From assembly GCA_027886175.1 (NCBI GenBank), contig JAJNNQ010000019.1, forward strand, positions 14,122,501-14,186,500: a DNA stretch of 64,000 nt, given 5' to 3'. Shown here in pieces: positions 25,008 through 36,430 of this stretch. The notes beneath the pieces are model-generated. The model saw nothing but the letters and a program-made list of their open reading frames with translations, had not been told where the DNA came from and ran no database searches. Origin of the DNA: Phylloscopus collybita. Lineage: Eukaryota > Chordata > Aves > Passeriformes > Phylloscopidae. Within the stretch, counting starts at the first letter, position 1. Every line of letters begins with the position of its first letter. Both the position numbers and the translations under genes were made by a program.

Positions 25008-27180
25008 CAAGCCCATCTGCCTCTTTGAAGGAGCCTGTGGAGGGGATAACCCTTTGCTGAGGGAAATTACAGTCAGAACCACTTTCAGAGGACTGTCAAA
25101 AGTGATCAGGCCTCAATTCTGCTGCTTGATATAATCAGTCCAAGGGCTGGCGTGGAAAGAGACAATCTCTGAATAAACAGTTGTGGGGGCAAGGCTGACA
25201 TTTTAGCCCAGCAGCTCCAAAAAAAAAGAGCACAACCTCTCCTCTCTGCAGACTCCTCTGGCAACAGTGCCACAACTCTCCTGCCTCCCATGTGAGCCCA
25301 GCCCTGCACACATCCCATCAATCCTGCCATCAGGATCTGCAGGCAGGAGCAAGCTCTGAACCCACAAAAAATTCATATTCTAATACCAGAAGAGGGGAGG
25401 AAAAAAAAAAAGTCAATATTACAGGCCAGCTGGCATTGGACAGGATGGGAAAGCAGGAGCAATTGCCAATTCTCTGATGCACTGCAGCACTGAATCATGG
25501 CAGCCACTGCACAACCTGGCTTTCTGCTCCAGAAAGAACAAGCAGCACCAAGCACTGCAGGTGAAGACACTTTCTAAGTGCGATTTTCCAAGGAAATTCC
25601 TCTCTGAGGGGTTTAAAACACAAAGGCATTGCAAGGACACCCACGGGGAGAAGCTGCAGTCAGAGGGAGGTGGAGGCTGTGGATTTACTGCTCCATCCTG
25701 CCCTGGCTCTCTGAGAGCAATGGGGCATCTCAGGCAGCAGAAAGGGCTGGTGCAGGATTGGGAAAGGCAGGGGGAAGAGGCACCCCCGTGTGTGCAGGAA
25801 TCATAAACAGGAGCAATGGGGCCTGGAGAAAGAGCCAAAGGTTTCCATTTCCATTTCCATCCCACAGGGATGATCAGCCTGGGTTCTTGGATGTGGGAGA
25901 GGGAGCATCCCCAGATCCCAGAGCTGCTGGAGCCAGGGAGGATCAGCCAAGTGATCTGCCACCAGCAGAAGGGCTGCAGCCACACAGCTGCAGGAATAAA
26001 CAATTCCTGAAACTCAGAAGTTCCTGGACACAGAGCATTGAGACAGGCTGGGATGGACCCCACACCCCAGACCAGGGCTAATTCAGTTTTGTGGCTTTGC
26101 TCTCACACACAGAGGGGAAGCAGCAGAGCAGCAGCCAGGCCCAGGTGGGCCCAGATCTACACTGTTGTGTAGAGCAGTCTGTGAAACTCAGTTGTTTCTC
26201 AGGGATTTCATTCTTGTGTGGTTGGCTGTGCCCACCCTGCACATCCCAGTCCTGATCCCAGTCCTGATCCCGATCCCGCAGGACCAGCACCACACTGAGC
26301 CTCAGCTGCCAATCCCCACTGCCAGAGGCTATTCTGGGAGCTGGAACAAAAGGGAGTATCCTCTTGCCACCCAAATAAAGCCCCCTGCAGTTGTTCAGGA
26401 AGGTTTTCCAGCTGAGGAAAGGTTATGTTGTCCGTGCACCTGCTGCCGTTTCCCCAAAACATGGAAAACATTTTTTGGGTGTCACCAGTGAATTCTGTAC
26501 CTGGCAGAGCCATCACACAGGAATGAAATCCTTGAGAAACAACCGAGTTTCACAGACTGATCTACACAACACTGTCTGTGCCACCTACCCCAAACCGCCT
26601 GCCTCCTGCAGATTTGTGTGGTTAAAGGAGATTTCTTGTTAAATTCCAGCTGAAATTCAGGTCTGGTTGGTGAAGGTGACTGAGGAAAGGCTCTGGGAAC
26701 AAACACTGCAGTGCCTTTGGCACACTCTGTGCTGAGTGTGTGTTTCTGGAAAAAGCAGCCAGAAAAGCCACCTTTTTCCTTGCATTTCCACAAATTCCAC
26801 ACGTTTCGGCAGCTCACCTCTGGCTTGGGAACAGCCAGGCAGGAGGGGAAATACACCGGGCTGTTTTCTGCCCCCTCTGCCTTCAGAGGCTTTTGGGATT
26901 TTGGTTTTCAGACTTTTGCCCTGCCCTGCTGAGGTGCAGAAGCATTGTGTGCTGAAAGGTGGGTTCTTAAGTGTCTGTTAAGGCAGTTTGTGGCCTTTGT
27001 GACAAAGTTAATGCCATGGCTGTTAGGAAGAATAAAATATTGATTTGTCTGTGTTTTGAAAATGACTTGAGACCGTGATATGGTTCTGCCTTAAAGCAAA
27101 AATCCTGCCTGCATTTCATCATTCTAGAAAGGGGGGGACAGAGAGATTCCTGCAGAGATTATTGTATTTGTGAGACTGGG
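25008..27180. other. unique noncoding sequence with small tandem runs
   Basis: Holds a short TTCCAT run at 25843-25860 and a 13-bp imperfect duplication (CAGTCCTGATCC) near 26245-26275. A minus-strand frame of about 214 codons (26063 to 25419) has random-like composition rich in Ser, Pro, Cys and Trp and no recognisable domain, so I do not call it a gene. Confidence 0.45.
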
Positions 27181-30100
27181 TTTTTTTTTTTTTCCTCTCT
27201 GCACATGAACAGCCCATGTGAGACTAAGTACTTTCCATGTGACTAACTCATTCCCATGCTTGCTGTGTAACAGGGCATTTAAAGCATCAACAGGCAAGGT
27301 CAGAGCCTGTTTGTTGATGCTAATGTGAGAACAAGCACTGCAGAAGAAATTAGGATTATGAAAGTACAGGTGTGTTGCCCCCAAGACTGTTCCCTCCTGA
27401 GGAACAGCCTGGGATTGCTGGGGGCTCCCTTCCCTCTGTGTCTGGGACAGACAGAGCCCCTCTGGAGCTGGAGGGAAGGAGAAGGATCTGGGATCAGCTG
27501 CTGAGCTGGTGTGGGGTGCAGGCCACATCCTGCTGCCCTGAGCAGCTCTTATCTGTCCTGCCCTGGTAATGCAGCCCAGTATCTCCAGGAAGCAGGGAGA
27601 TTCTCACTCTGGCACCTCAGCATTTACTGGTGTGATCATTTAGATCTGGATTTTGTCAGGTCCTCCCTCTCTCCATCCAGCTCTGTGCTCAGGACAGCAG
27701 GAGCTGGGCAGTCCCTTGGTGATAAGAGCAGCAATGAGTTGTTCATGTCCTGTCTCCAACCAAGATCTGAACATATCTTCATTTTGGGGTTTTTTTTTAA
27801 AGTTTCTGTGTTCGTAATGGTGGTTGAAAAGAGTAGAAGGGGCAGATAAGTGTGTGGATTTCAGAGGTATGAATCTTTCAAGGAGGCATTGCATTTTTAA
27901 CCAAATTGGTCCCATTTCAGTGGGAAATCTTATTTGACTACTGGAGAAAAGTGGGAACAACGCTCCAGGGGTGGGTCTGCCAGTAATTTCTGTGGTGTAG
28001 AAAGATGTGTCAAAGCCTGGCTGGATCACCAGCCCCTTCCACACCTATCCCAGTGCTGCCTCACAGACCCAAAACAGTCTGGCCCATCCAGGACTGATTT
28101 CCAGCCTGTCCCTGCCTGCTGTGAGTGGCACCACACTGGCTGAGCTCTGTAACTTCAAGTGCTGCTGACAGACCTGAAGGATCAAGCCCCAATTCCCCAC
28201 AGGGTCAGAGGAGTGAGGGCAGAGCCCAGCACGGCCAACCTGTCCCCACTCAGTGCTTGGCTTTCTGTCTAACACCCACACTACTGCTACACCACCTTTA
28301 AACAAGTTTTTTTGTTGGGATTTTCTCTTTTCTTTTGCATGTTTGGGTTTCTGGTTTTTTTAATGACTGCTGGAACACCTTTCTCATCTCTTTTTTAACC
28401 TCAGAACTGTACAGAAAGTGACAGTGCAGTAACTATTTCAGAGTGTTTGTCACTGACACAGCTCTGAGCTGCTGCAGCTTGAGCAGCCCTGGGGTGAGGT
28501 CCTGACACCTCCAGTTTTGGAGGACAAATTTGTGAATGGGCAGACAGCAGGGAGAGAACATTTATTGATCCACCACTGGAAGTATAAAGGGGCTTCTGCA
28601 GCATTGCTGCCACTGGCAGGCTGATTGTGCTGATTAAAACAAAGCAAAACGAAGAGGAACTGATCAAATATCCCCCAGCAAGAAATGATGAAAGGACTCA
28701 AGCCCACACAATGGAGATTCTGGTCTGCAGCATTTCTAATGTTTGATTAACCACTGGCATAAGCTTGCAATTAACACTAATGAGATGTAGCACTGAGATC
28801 CTTGAAAACTGTTCAAATCAACTTTCAGCTCCTTTCTGATCCATGATTTCCACTGCAAGCAAAATCCATTTTCTCTCCAGCTGCTGGTGTGCACAGTCAG
28901 TCCCTCCCCAGCACACTCCCAGGCGTTCAGCAGCAGCTGCATTTTGCTGCAGAGGCAGCGACGTCCAATCCTGGATATTGACACCCTAGGAGATGGGAAC
29001 GGACAGAGATCCAGGCTTCAAAGTCACCAGGGCACCAGCACAGCTTCCAAACACTCCTTGGTTTTGCCAGCCTATTTGATCACTGGGCTAAAAGGTCAGG
29101 AAGTCATTTTCCTCTGACTTTAGAATTCCTCAGCCACTTTCTTCCATCTCAGTGCATCTAAAATCCTGGGAATGGAGAGCTGGCTCCCTTTAACCCCTCG
29201 TACGTTCGGCCCTGTGTAATTCCTACAAAAACACCTTAAACCTGAATGAGTCTCCCCAGCCTCAAATGGCACTGACAAGCCTGAGTGCCATGCCTTTTGC
29301 TTTTGCTCTGCTGCAGGATCAGCTCTGGAGCTGTGCAGGAAATCTGTGGGCTCGCTTTATTCACGTTTTCTGCATTTGGAGAGGGATTTGTCTTCTCTGG
29401 CTTGGGAAGTAAAACTGAGAACACTGGAGGGGGTAAAGTACAGGACAGAGAAGGAACTGGATGTGAAATTAAGAAATGCTGTCACCCTTGAGCACAGTGT
29501 CTGCAGCAAGGGGAAGGTGAGGTTACTTGGCAAGCAAAGAGAAAAATGAATGGCGGTTGAGAGGCAGTGTTTTGATAGGCACTAATTATTAAACTGTAAT
29601 TAGCACAAGGATGCAGTGATCTGTTCAAACGCCAGCTAAGCAAACAGGTAGAGGTTAAAGACAAAAGGAACTGCAGAGGCTGAGGAGGCAGACCACAGGC
29701 AGTGCCTTTAGGACACCACACTTTGGACCTGTGTCCTGTGATCTGCTGCCACGGGGGGGAAACACAGATGGGAGGGTTTGGAGAGCCACAGGGCAGAGCT
29801 GGATCCATGGGAGACACCCAGAGGGACCAGGATGAGCAGCCAGGGGGCAACTGGGGCTGCAGGACAGGCCTGGGTGGGCATCCAAGAGCTGCTCAGCACA
29901 GGGACCCTGAGGCTCTGCTGGATCCAGAGCCCTGCAGGCTTTGGAGACCAGGCTGGGATGCAGGGCAGGGATGTGGTTGGGGTCAGGGGCCTCAGAGATG
30001 CTCAGCCCAGAGAGAACTGCAGCAGGAGAATAGCACCTACAGCCCAGGGACAACTGAAAATCAGCAGAAAAAGGTTTAAAACTGTTCCCTGCAGTTTAAT

Positions 30101-31299
30101 GGCAGTTTCAATCGTGTTTATCTATCAGTGAGACATCTGAAAACCTGGGCCTGTTCGGAGCAAACTATGCTTAAAAATATTGTGCTGTTGGAAAGTCTCG
30201 TTTTCCCTCTGCTACAAAAATATTCTGAAAAGCCACCAAGGGCTGAGAGGGACCTGGAAACTTTTCCTTCTGCCTTGAGGATGTAGCCAGCCTGTCATTG
30301 CATCTAAAAATAGCCTTCAGAGTATTGATTAACCTGTCTGAAGGAAGCAACAATGAATTAGAGAGGAAAAATGAAACCAAGCAAAGCCTTAGAGTGTATT
30401 TGACAGCAAAATCTGGGTTAGGAGTGGCAGAACATACTTTATTACCAGAGAGTGGCTGATGCTTTGTAAAGATATTTTTAATTATTCTCAGCCAGCAACA
30501 CTGTACCCATAGAAATCCACTCAGCCTGGGAGGAAGACTTTTCTTCTAAGAGGGTAATTTATCTCTTCAATGATTTGCTCCAGACTAATTTTTTGTTCGT
30601 GTCCTTTTTAATTTTCTTAAACACAGGCTGGTTCTCCAGGCTGTGGTCTGGAGACTCTTGGCTACTTGTGCAGATTTAAGTGTATGAAAGTCATAAAGAT
30701 TACCAAGAAGAGGAAGGATCCCTACCCCCCTTCTCTCTCACTGAGGGAACAGATCCAGCCTCACACAAAAAAACTCCCAACAAAAATAAATTTTAAAAAA
30801 TTACTGCAAAATCCAACTGAGCACTCAGGGAGAAAAACCATGACTGCTTAAAAATTGGAAAAATAAGATCTTCTTTCTGCAAGATTTGATATTAGATCAT
30901 TAATTAACCTTTTTCTAACCCTGAGAGAGCCAACAAAGGGCAAGCCAACCCCTCTTAATATCACAGTTTCACTGGAGATCAAAGCAAACACAGGACCACA
31001 CTGGAGCATGCCAAAATGCAGCCCCAAGCGTGGATTCCTTGGCAAACATTCCTGTGTGACCAGGAGAAACCCAGGTACAATGGGCAGATCCCAATGATCA
31101 CATCAGCTCGGGCATAACTCTTCCTCCTGTGCCCCAAGACCTGCAGCAAACCAACAATCTGGGTGTGCAAACAGCACGTGGTGGCTGAGCTCTGTGGTGA
31201 TGACCTTTCCCTGGTGAGCCATCCCATCCCCTCACCAGGGAAGAGAATTGCTAGATTAGATTAATGCTCCCATATTAGATTGCAGATCTCAGGGAGAGC
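27181..31299. other. unique noncoding sequence
   Basis: Begins with a T13 run. About 4 kb follows with no recognisable gene or transposon. The interval 29.7-30.05 kb is GC-rich and has overlapping 60-130 codon frames on both strands, typical of composition rather than coding. Confidence 0.45.
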
Positions 31300-31321
31300 T
31301 TTTTTTTTTTTTTTTTTTTTT
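31300..31321 (+). repeat. T22 homopolymer
   Basis: Twenty-two uninterrupted T residues on the plus strand. On the minus strand it is an A22 run, but no retroposon body lies next to it. Confidence 0.88.
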
Positions 31322-32567
31322 CCTAGTCCTGTGGCTGCAGGAGAACGGACTGGGAAAAGCTGAGGAGGGAGAGGAAAGGGATGGCTGGCTCCAAAGGCTG
31401 TTAAAGGGTAAATAATGTCATCAGGGAGGTGCAGATTCCCCTCCTTATCTCAAAACACCTTCACAGGCTTGAATGAGCCAAGGACTCCGACTGGAGCCAG
31501 TTGACTGAAAGGTCAACAAGCAAAATGCAGAGTCTGGAGAAAAGAAAAGGTTCACAAGGGGGAAACAATTCTGTGAAAGGTCTAAAAACAACCCCCTAAA
31601 AAATCTCCCTGGGCCAGAACAGACCTGTGACATGGAAACAGGGCAGTAACTGGAGATCTTTCAGGGCCAGGAAGGAGCAGAAAGGACCAAAGCAGCCTTG
31701 GGAAAGCTGCCTGTGCATGGGCCCTGGGCACAGGGAGCACAGCCAGGGCAGCAAGTGCCTTCTCAGACAGTTTTTTTGGAAAACATGCCTAGCCTGGGGA
31801 CTTCTCAAAAGCCAAACTTCACTTCCTTACAGACTCTTGGCCACTTTTGGCTACTGCCACAGCAGGTCAGGCTCCCTGGGTAGGTCTGTGAGGAGAAAAA
31901 AGTGCTGGCAGCACAAACCCAAGGCTCCCTCCAAATCTAAATTCAGCCTGTCCAGAAAGTTGGGAAGTTGGGATGCAAGTCCCTGCTCAAGCAAATGTCT
32001 TTTTTTTTGTTTGTTTTTTGAAATTGCACCAAGTCTGCCACTCCTCAGTGTGAATCCTTCTGGGCACAGGGAGGTGTTCCAAGTGTCCTCACTCCCACTC
32101 CCTCCCCACCAGCCCTTGCTCTGGTGACACGAGACAGACACAGCGACTGTGAGGCCTTCCTGAATCCCAAAATATTCCATCCTACCAATTTAGGCTGCTT
32201 GTGATCTTGGTAAAGGCTATTCTGGAGAAGCAGCTCGCCTTTCTGGGAAGCACAGCGTGTTTCTGCTGACAGAAGTTGCAGCAGATGCTCCGTGGTTTTA
32301 GCTCTCAGGATGTTTTTATTTCCTCTCTGCCTGATGGATGCAGGACTTTAAATGTGCCTAGGTACTGGGAGACAAAGCAGAGTGGAATGGATCCTTTCTG
32401 CAGCTTGTTCTTTCCTCCTAGAAATTGTTCATGGTTTAATTCTGGAGGACAAGCTGTTGGATGGAGAGGAGGCCCAGCAAATTTCTGAAGGCAGCATCTC
32501 TAGAAGAACAATAATGCCATGAAGAGAGTGGTCCTGCAGGTGAAACGTTTGCTGTGGAGGGATTGAC
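31322..32567. other. unique noncoding sequence
   Basis: No gene or interspersed repeat recognised. A plus-strand frame of 166 codons at 31627-32127 resembles no family and is overlapped by open frames on the other strand. Confidence 0.45.
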
Positions 32568-32803
32568 ACCAGCAACTCCAGTGCAACTCCAGTTCAATTC
32601 CAGTGCAACTCCAATGCAATTCCAGTGTAACTCCAGTGCAATTCCAGTGCAACTCCAATGCAATTCCAGTGCAACCCCAATGCAATTCCAGTGCAACTCC
32701 AATGCAATTCCAGTGCAACCCCAATGCAATTCCAGTGCAATTCCCCTGCAACTCCAATGCAATTCCAGTGCAACTCCAGTGCAATTCCAGTGCAGCTCCA
32801 GTG
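32568..32803 (+). repeat. 11-bp minisatellite with 22-bp higher-order period
   Basis: Twenty consecutive 11-bp units run from 32578 to 32797 with partial units at both ends. Two unit types tend to alternate, CCAGTGCAACT and CCAATGCAATT, giving a 22-bp period. No indel shifts the phase across the 20 units. Because 11 is not a multiple of three, each translated frame repeats every 33 bp, and nearly all six frames lack stop codons. The resulting long Gln/Asn/Cys-rich plus frame and His/Trp/Leu-rich minus frames are artefacts. Confidence 0.95.
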
Positions 32804-33216
32804 TCCTCTACAGTAACTGCAGCAGGAAGGCTACAACACTGAGCACAGATTTGACACTGAATGGTAACTTATTAATACAAATTGTGTACAAATTATTTCT
32901 TTCCTGGTTTTTTTTTGGAGGGGAACAGATCCTCAGGTGACCCTTGTACCAGCAACAGGCAAAGAGACCCCCACAGAGTTCCAGGGAGTGTTTGTATCCT
33001 CATTGTCTAGAGGGGGAAACTGAGGCAACAAGACTTTAACTGGCTCTGACCAGTGGCAGAAAGATCTTTGGATGTCACTACAGCCAAGGGCTCCCTTAGG
33101 AGTTTTAAAAGATCTTCCCAAAGTCTTAACAGAGGGAGCCTGTGGCCACGAGAAAGCTGCAGCTGCAACATCAGCAGTGTCACCTCAGATCATCCAGAAG
33201 AAATTTTTGACTTATG
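32804..33216. other. unique noncoding sequence
   Basis: Spacer between the minisatellite and a CR1 copy. Nothing recognised. Confidence 0.45.
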
Positions 33217-33405
33217 GAAGGAATTGTTCCCTGTGAGGGTGGGCAGGCCCTGTCACAGGGTGCCCAGAGCAGCTGTGGCTGCCCCTGGATCCCTGGCAGT
33301 GCCCAAGGCCAGGCTGGACAGGGCTTGGAGCAGCCTGGGATGGTGAAAAGGCAGGAATTGGATGATCTTTAAGGTCCCTTCCAACCCAAACTATTCCATG
33401 ATACA
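33217..33405 (+). mobile_element. CR1 LINE 3'-end fragment
   Basis: Reads in CR1 sense: GGAAGGAATTGTTCCCTGTG, GGGTGCCCAGAGCAGCTGTG, AAGGCCAGGCTGGACAGGGC, then AAGGTCCCTTCCAACCCAAA, ending in an ATTCCATGAT tail. This is the mirror orientation of the 18.2-kb copy and the same general subfamily. About 190 bp remain, 5'-truncated, without ORF2. Confidence 0.93.
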
Positions 33406-34875
33406 ACAGAGGGAGAAGGGAATTTGTTTTAGAACACTGGTATCTGCCTCACCTCATGGAGGTTGGTGGCAAAGTCAATAAATCCATGTTTTACACTGCA
33501 GCTGGAGAGGTTGATCTCTGTCTGCAGGTGGGTGTGAGATTTGCTGTGTGTGTTTAGGAAAGAGGGGTTAGCCAGCCTTTTTCTAAGTTTTTGTCTGGTT
33601 TGTTTTTTTCAAGATGAAGGGGAAAATACACCTGCCAAAGAAATGAACCTGGGTTGTGAATAAATGAACTCGCAGAGGAAGGAAATATTTGTTTAGCTCT
33701 TATTCTCATTATGCTACACCTGGCTGCCAGAGCCACTGCAAAATTTCTAACAATCTTACCAGGCTATTTGCATTTAAATCGCTTTTCCTGACATTATGTA
33801 AATCCCTCAGCAGAGCTGAAGTTTTCTTTTTCTCTCTGCACTCAGTGGTTTGCTCAGTCCTACCCTGTTCTCCTCTCTCTGCTCCACTGGGTTACAACAG
33901 CACCACATGAAACCTCAGCTCTCACAGGTTTTGTTTGGAGCTGGGTCAGAGATGATGGTTTGCAGATTTCTGAGGCTTCCATGACAAAATCACATTCCAA
34001 ATGAATTTGGGTCTAAAAGAGAACACGTGCTTGGGTCCAATGTTAGCACAAGTCAGGGCTGTTCTCCTAAGGCTGTGCTTCCAAAGGGATTATCCAGTGG
34101 TATTTTCACTATTTAAGGATTCTGCTGCCTTGGACTGCAGCAGGAGAGTCCTCTTACCCGTTGGGAACTGCAGGGATAATTTCTTAATCCAGAAGTTTTC
34201 CTTTCCCCCTCTGTGGGTTTCAGACAGCTGGAAAAGGGGGCTCAGGTTTGCAGGTTTAGCTCCAAAGCCATGACTCTGTCCAAGCTTGTGAAATAACCAG
34301 CAGCAGAGCAGACACTTGATGCTGAAATTCTGCAAACTTGGGTTTGAATGGTGGATGAAATGAACAGCACAACAGCCACAGGAGCCTGGAAACTGCAAAC
34401 AGGGGCAATGTCAGCTTTGCCTTTTACAGGCTTCAATTGCAGACAGGAACTCGAGCAGGAGCAGCCAGGAAGACACAAGAAAATTGGCTCAGAAACTTCT
34501 GAACCTGACTGGAGACTGCTCCAGTCCCCACCTCCAATCTCCAGAATCCAGGGCTCTCCTGGTTTACTTCCTATGGTGCCTGTGGAGGTCAGAGCATGGA
34601 GGGGCTGCAGCTCAAAGCCTTTTGCCACTGACCATTGAGGCACTCACTCCTGACACTCTCCACCTCCCAAATGAGGGGAGGTTTGCAGCACAGCACCATT
34701 TGCAGTCTCGGGTTACCCAGAGAATGCCCATGTGTCAGGGGAATTCCCAGCTGGTTGGTGGGATGGGCTCCTTTCCATGGGGAAAGGGCAACAAAGCCCT
34801 GGATGGGAGCCAGGGCTCACAGACACTGCACTGGGGTTATCTGGCTCTTTGGTGGGCACATGCACCTTGGCTTGG
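33406..34875. other. unique noncoding sequence
   Basis: No recognised gene. A plus frame that opens at 34484 and runs through the A20 tract to 35146 (220 codons) has random composition in its first half. In its second half it is antisense to the exon candidate at 34962-35170. Confidence 0.4.
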
Positions 34876-34895
34876 AAAAAAAAAAAAAAAAAAAA
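34876..34895 (+). repeat. A20 homopolymer
   Basis: Twenty A residues, about 65 bp from the minus-strand exon candidate. On the minus strand it is a T run, so it is not a poly(A) tail of that candidate. Confidence 0.85.
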
Positions 34896-34961
34896 TTAGA
34901 ACCTCACTGTTACACTCTCTTAATGTTGCCATAAATGAAAATAGAAATATCTGGACTTCAC

Positions 34962-35170
34962 CAGCAGACATCCCTTCAGAGGACATCCCCTGGTCTTGGT
35001 CAGCCACGTCAGCTGAACATTTTGCAGCCCTCTGGAGCAGCTGCAGTGGATTTTTCACCCTGCTCTCCAGGTACTGGATATGCTGCAAGGTTTGGTCTCT
35101 CCCCAGCAAACCAGTGATGTTTGCCAGGTGCTTGGAGATCATCTGATGAAAGGCTCCATAGAGCCCCAAT
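34962..35170 (-). CDS. candidate internal exon, unknown protein
   Basis: A minus-strand block of about 209 bp with coding-like character. It is open throughout, CTG is the main Leu codon, about 64% of codons end in G or C by my hand count, and the peptide is Leu/Gln/Glu/Lys-rich and helix-forming (contains HLANITGLLGRDQ and YLESRVKNPLQLLQR). It is bounded by a possible acceptor ending TAG at 35171-35173 and a good donor, GTGAAGT, reading leftward from 34961. Weak points: the acceptor has a poor pyrimidine tract, no ATG starts the frame, no neighbouring exon was found, and the opposite strand is also open. I do not recognise the protein. It may be an exon of an unidentified gene, a pseudo-exon, or chance. 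Confidence 0.28.
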
Positions 35171-35173
35171 CTA

Positions 35174-35830
35174 TTATTTCTCAGTCAGAAAAACACATTT
35201 GCTGAACAGAAAGAACAAAAGAATGAGCTGTGGGCCCCCAATAAGCATTCAACACAAGTTAATTTGCTCAGCAGCTGTATTTTGCTGAGACAGATTGCAT
35301 ATTTTCATTGTTAGAATAAAAATGTCCACTGGGCTCGGATCCTTCACGCTTCCCATCTCTGCCTGTTACACTCCCAGTCTAGTCTAGAGAACAAATTCAA
35401 TTTCTTTCATAAACAAGAGATCCACTCAAATAATTTTCCCTCTGTCCAGGCAGAAATTAATGGAGCCAGAAGAACACAAGAGGCTGCAGAATCTTCACCC
35501 TCATGGAAGACAAAAAAAATAAAAAAAATTGTGGCAATCTGGCCCCTGGCAGGGCAGGCAGTGTGTGTGAATCATGGCAGCCTGATTCAGAGCAATAAGG
35601 ACAATAATCCTGAGCTACACCAACTAACCTTCAAGCTTAGTCACAGTTTCACACAGCTAATGAGCAGAGGGAGCAATGAATCCTGGATTTATGGCTCTCT
35701 GTTCCCATAGATTTCGCCTGGAGACAACAGCAGCGTTTCCTTGCATCTCTAATGACTTATCTTGTCTTGAGGTCTTTTTTTCCCCCCCCTGTCCTTCCCT
35801 ACATCGATGAGGGTTTGTTTGTTTGATTTC
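35174..35830. other. unique AT-rich sequence
   Basis: No repeat or gene recognised. It leads into the T19 tract and the regulatory-looking block to its right. Confidence 0.4.
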
Positions 35831-35849
35831 TTTTTTTTTTTTTTTTTTT
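35831..35849 (+). repeat. T19 homopolymer
   Basis: Nineteen uninterrupted T residues. Confidence 0.85.
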
Positions 35850-36430
35850 AATCTTTATTGAATTTTTAAAAGCCTGCTGGGTGAATTCTTATCATCAGCT
35901 CCTACAGTAGAAATACAGAGTAACAGCCATGAATCTGCCAAATTTTGCTCCTCGTTGTTTTTCTCCAGATTCTGTTCACACAGAATTATCAGGGCTGTCG
36001 TGCAAGGCTCTGGCTGTGCAAGAAAAAATGCTCTGACTCCAAACCCTTGCTTCTATTCCTTTGTAAATTACCCAAAGTGACTCCAGGTTTATTTTTAGCC
36101 CGGAGGTGAATCATTCAGGAAAATCTGATAAAATCCACTTAACCACAGTTAAACTCTCAAACCTGAGCAAGTTCTAGCTAACTCTTATGAAGTTTACACA
36201 TGATTATTTGAGCTCACATGATTAAAGGGGGCGCAGGTTTATTTTAACTCCCACAAAATGACTTTGGACTTGAAAACCCTGGAGAATCAGGTCTGTAAAT
36301 ATATCTAGAGTTATTTTATGGAGACAAAATGAAGGGAGAATTGGGGCAAAATGTCCCAAACATAGAAGTGGGGTTTATTTGGAGAAGAGAAGCAATGAGT
36401 AAGGCAATACTAATGCCCAAATGTGAGGCA
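35850..36430. promoter_or_regulatory. candidate conserved noncoding element (AT-rich)
   Basis: About 580 bp of repeat-free AT-rich sequence with no open frame of note. Motif-like strings include AACCACAGTT (RUNX-type) near 36142, ATGATTATTTGAGCTCACAT near 36201, GATTAAAGGGGGCGCAGG near 36221, and GCCCGGAGGTGAATCATTCA near 36098. CpGs survive at a few sites. The absence of frames and repeats over such a length suggests constrained noncoding DNA, but this is untested. Confidence 0.33.

Noticed and set aside
25419..26063. 214-codon minus-strand frame
   Set aside because: Ser/Pro/Cys/Trp-rich random composition with no splice or promoter context.
32554..32940. Gln/Asn/Cys-rich plus frame and His/Trp-rich minus frames
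   Set aside because: They are translations of the 11-bp minisatellite, which is nearly free of stops in all frames.
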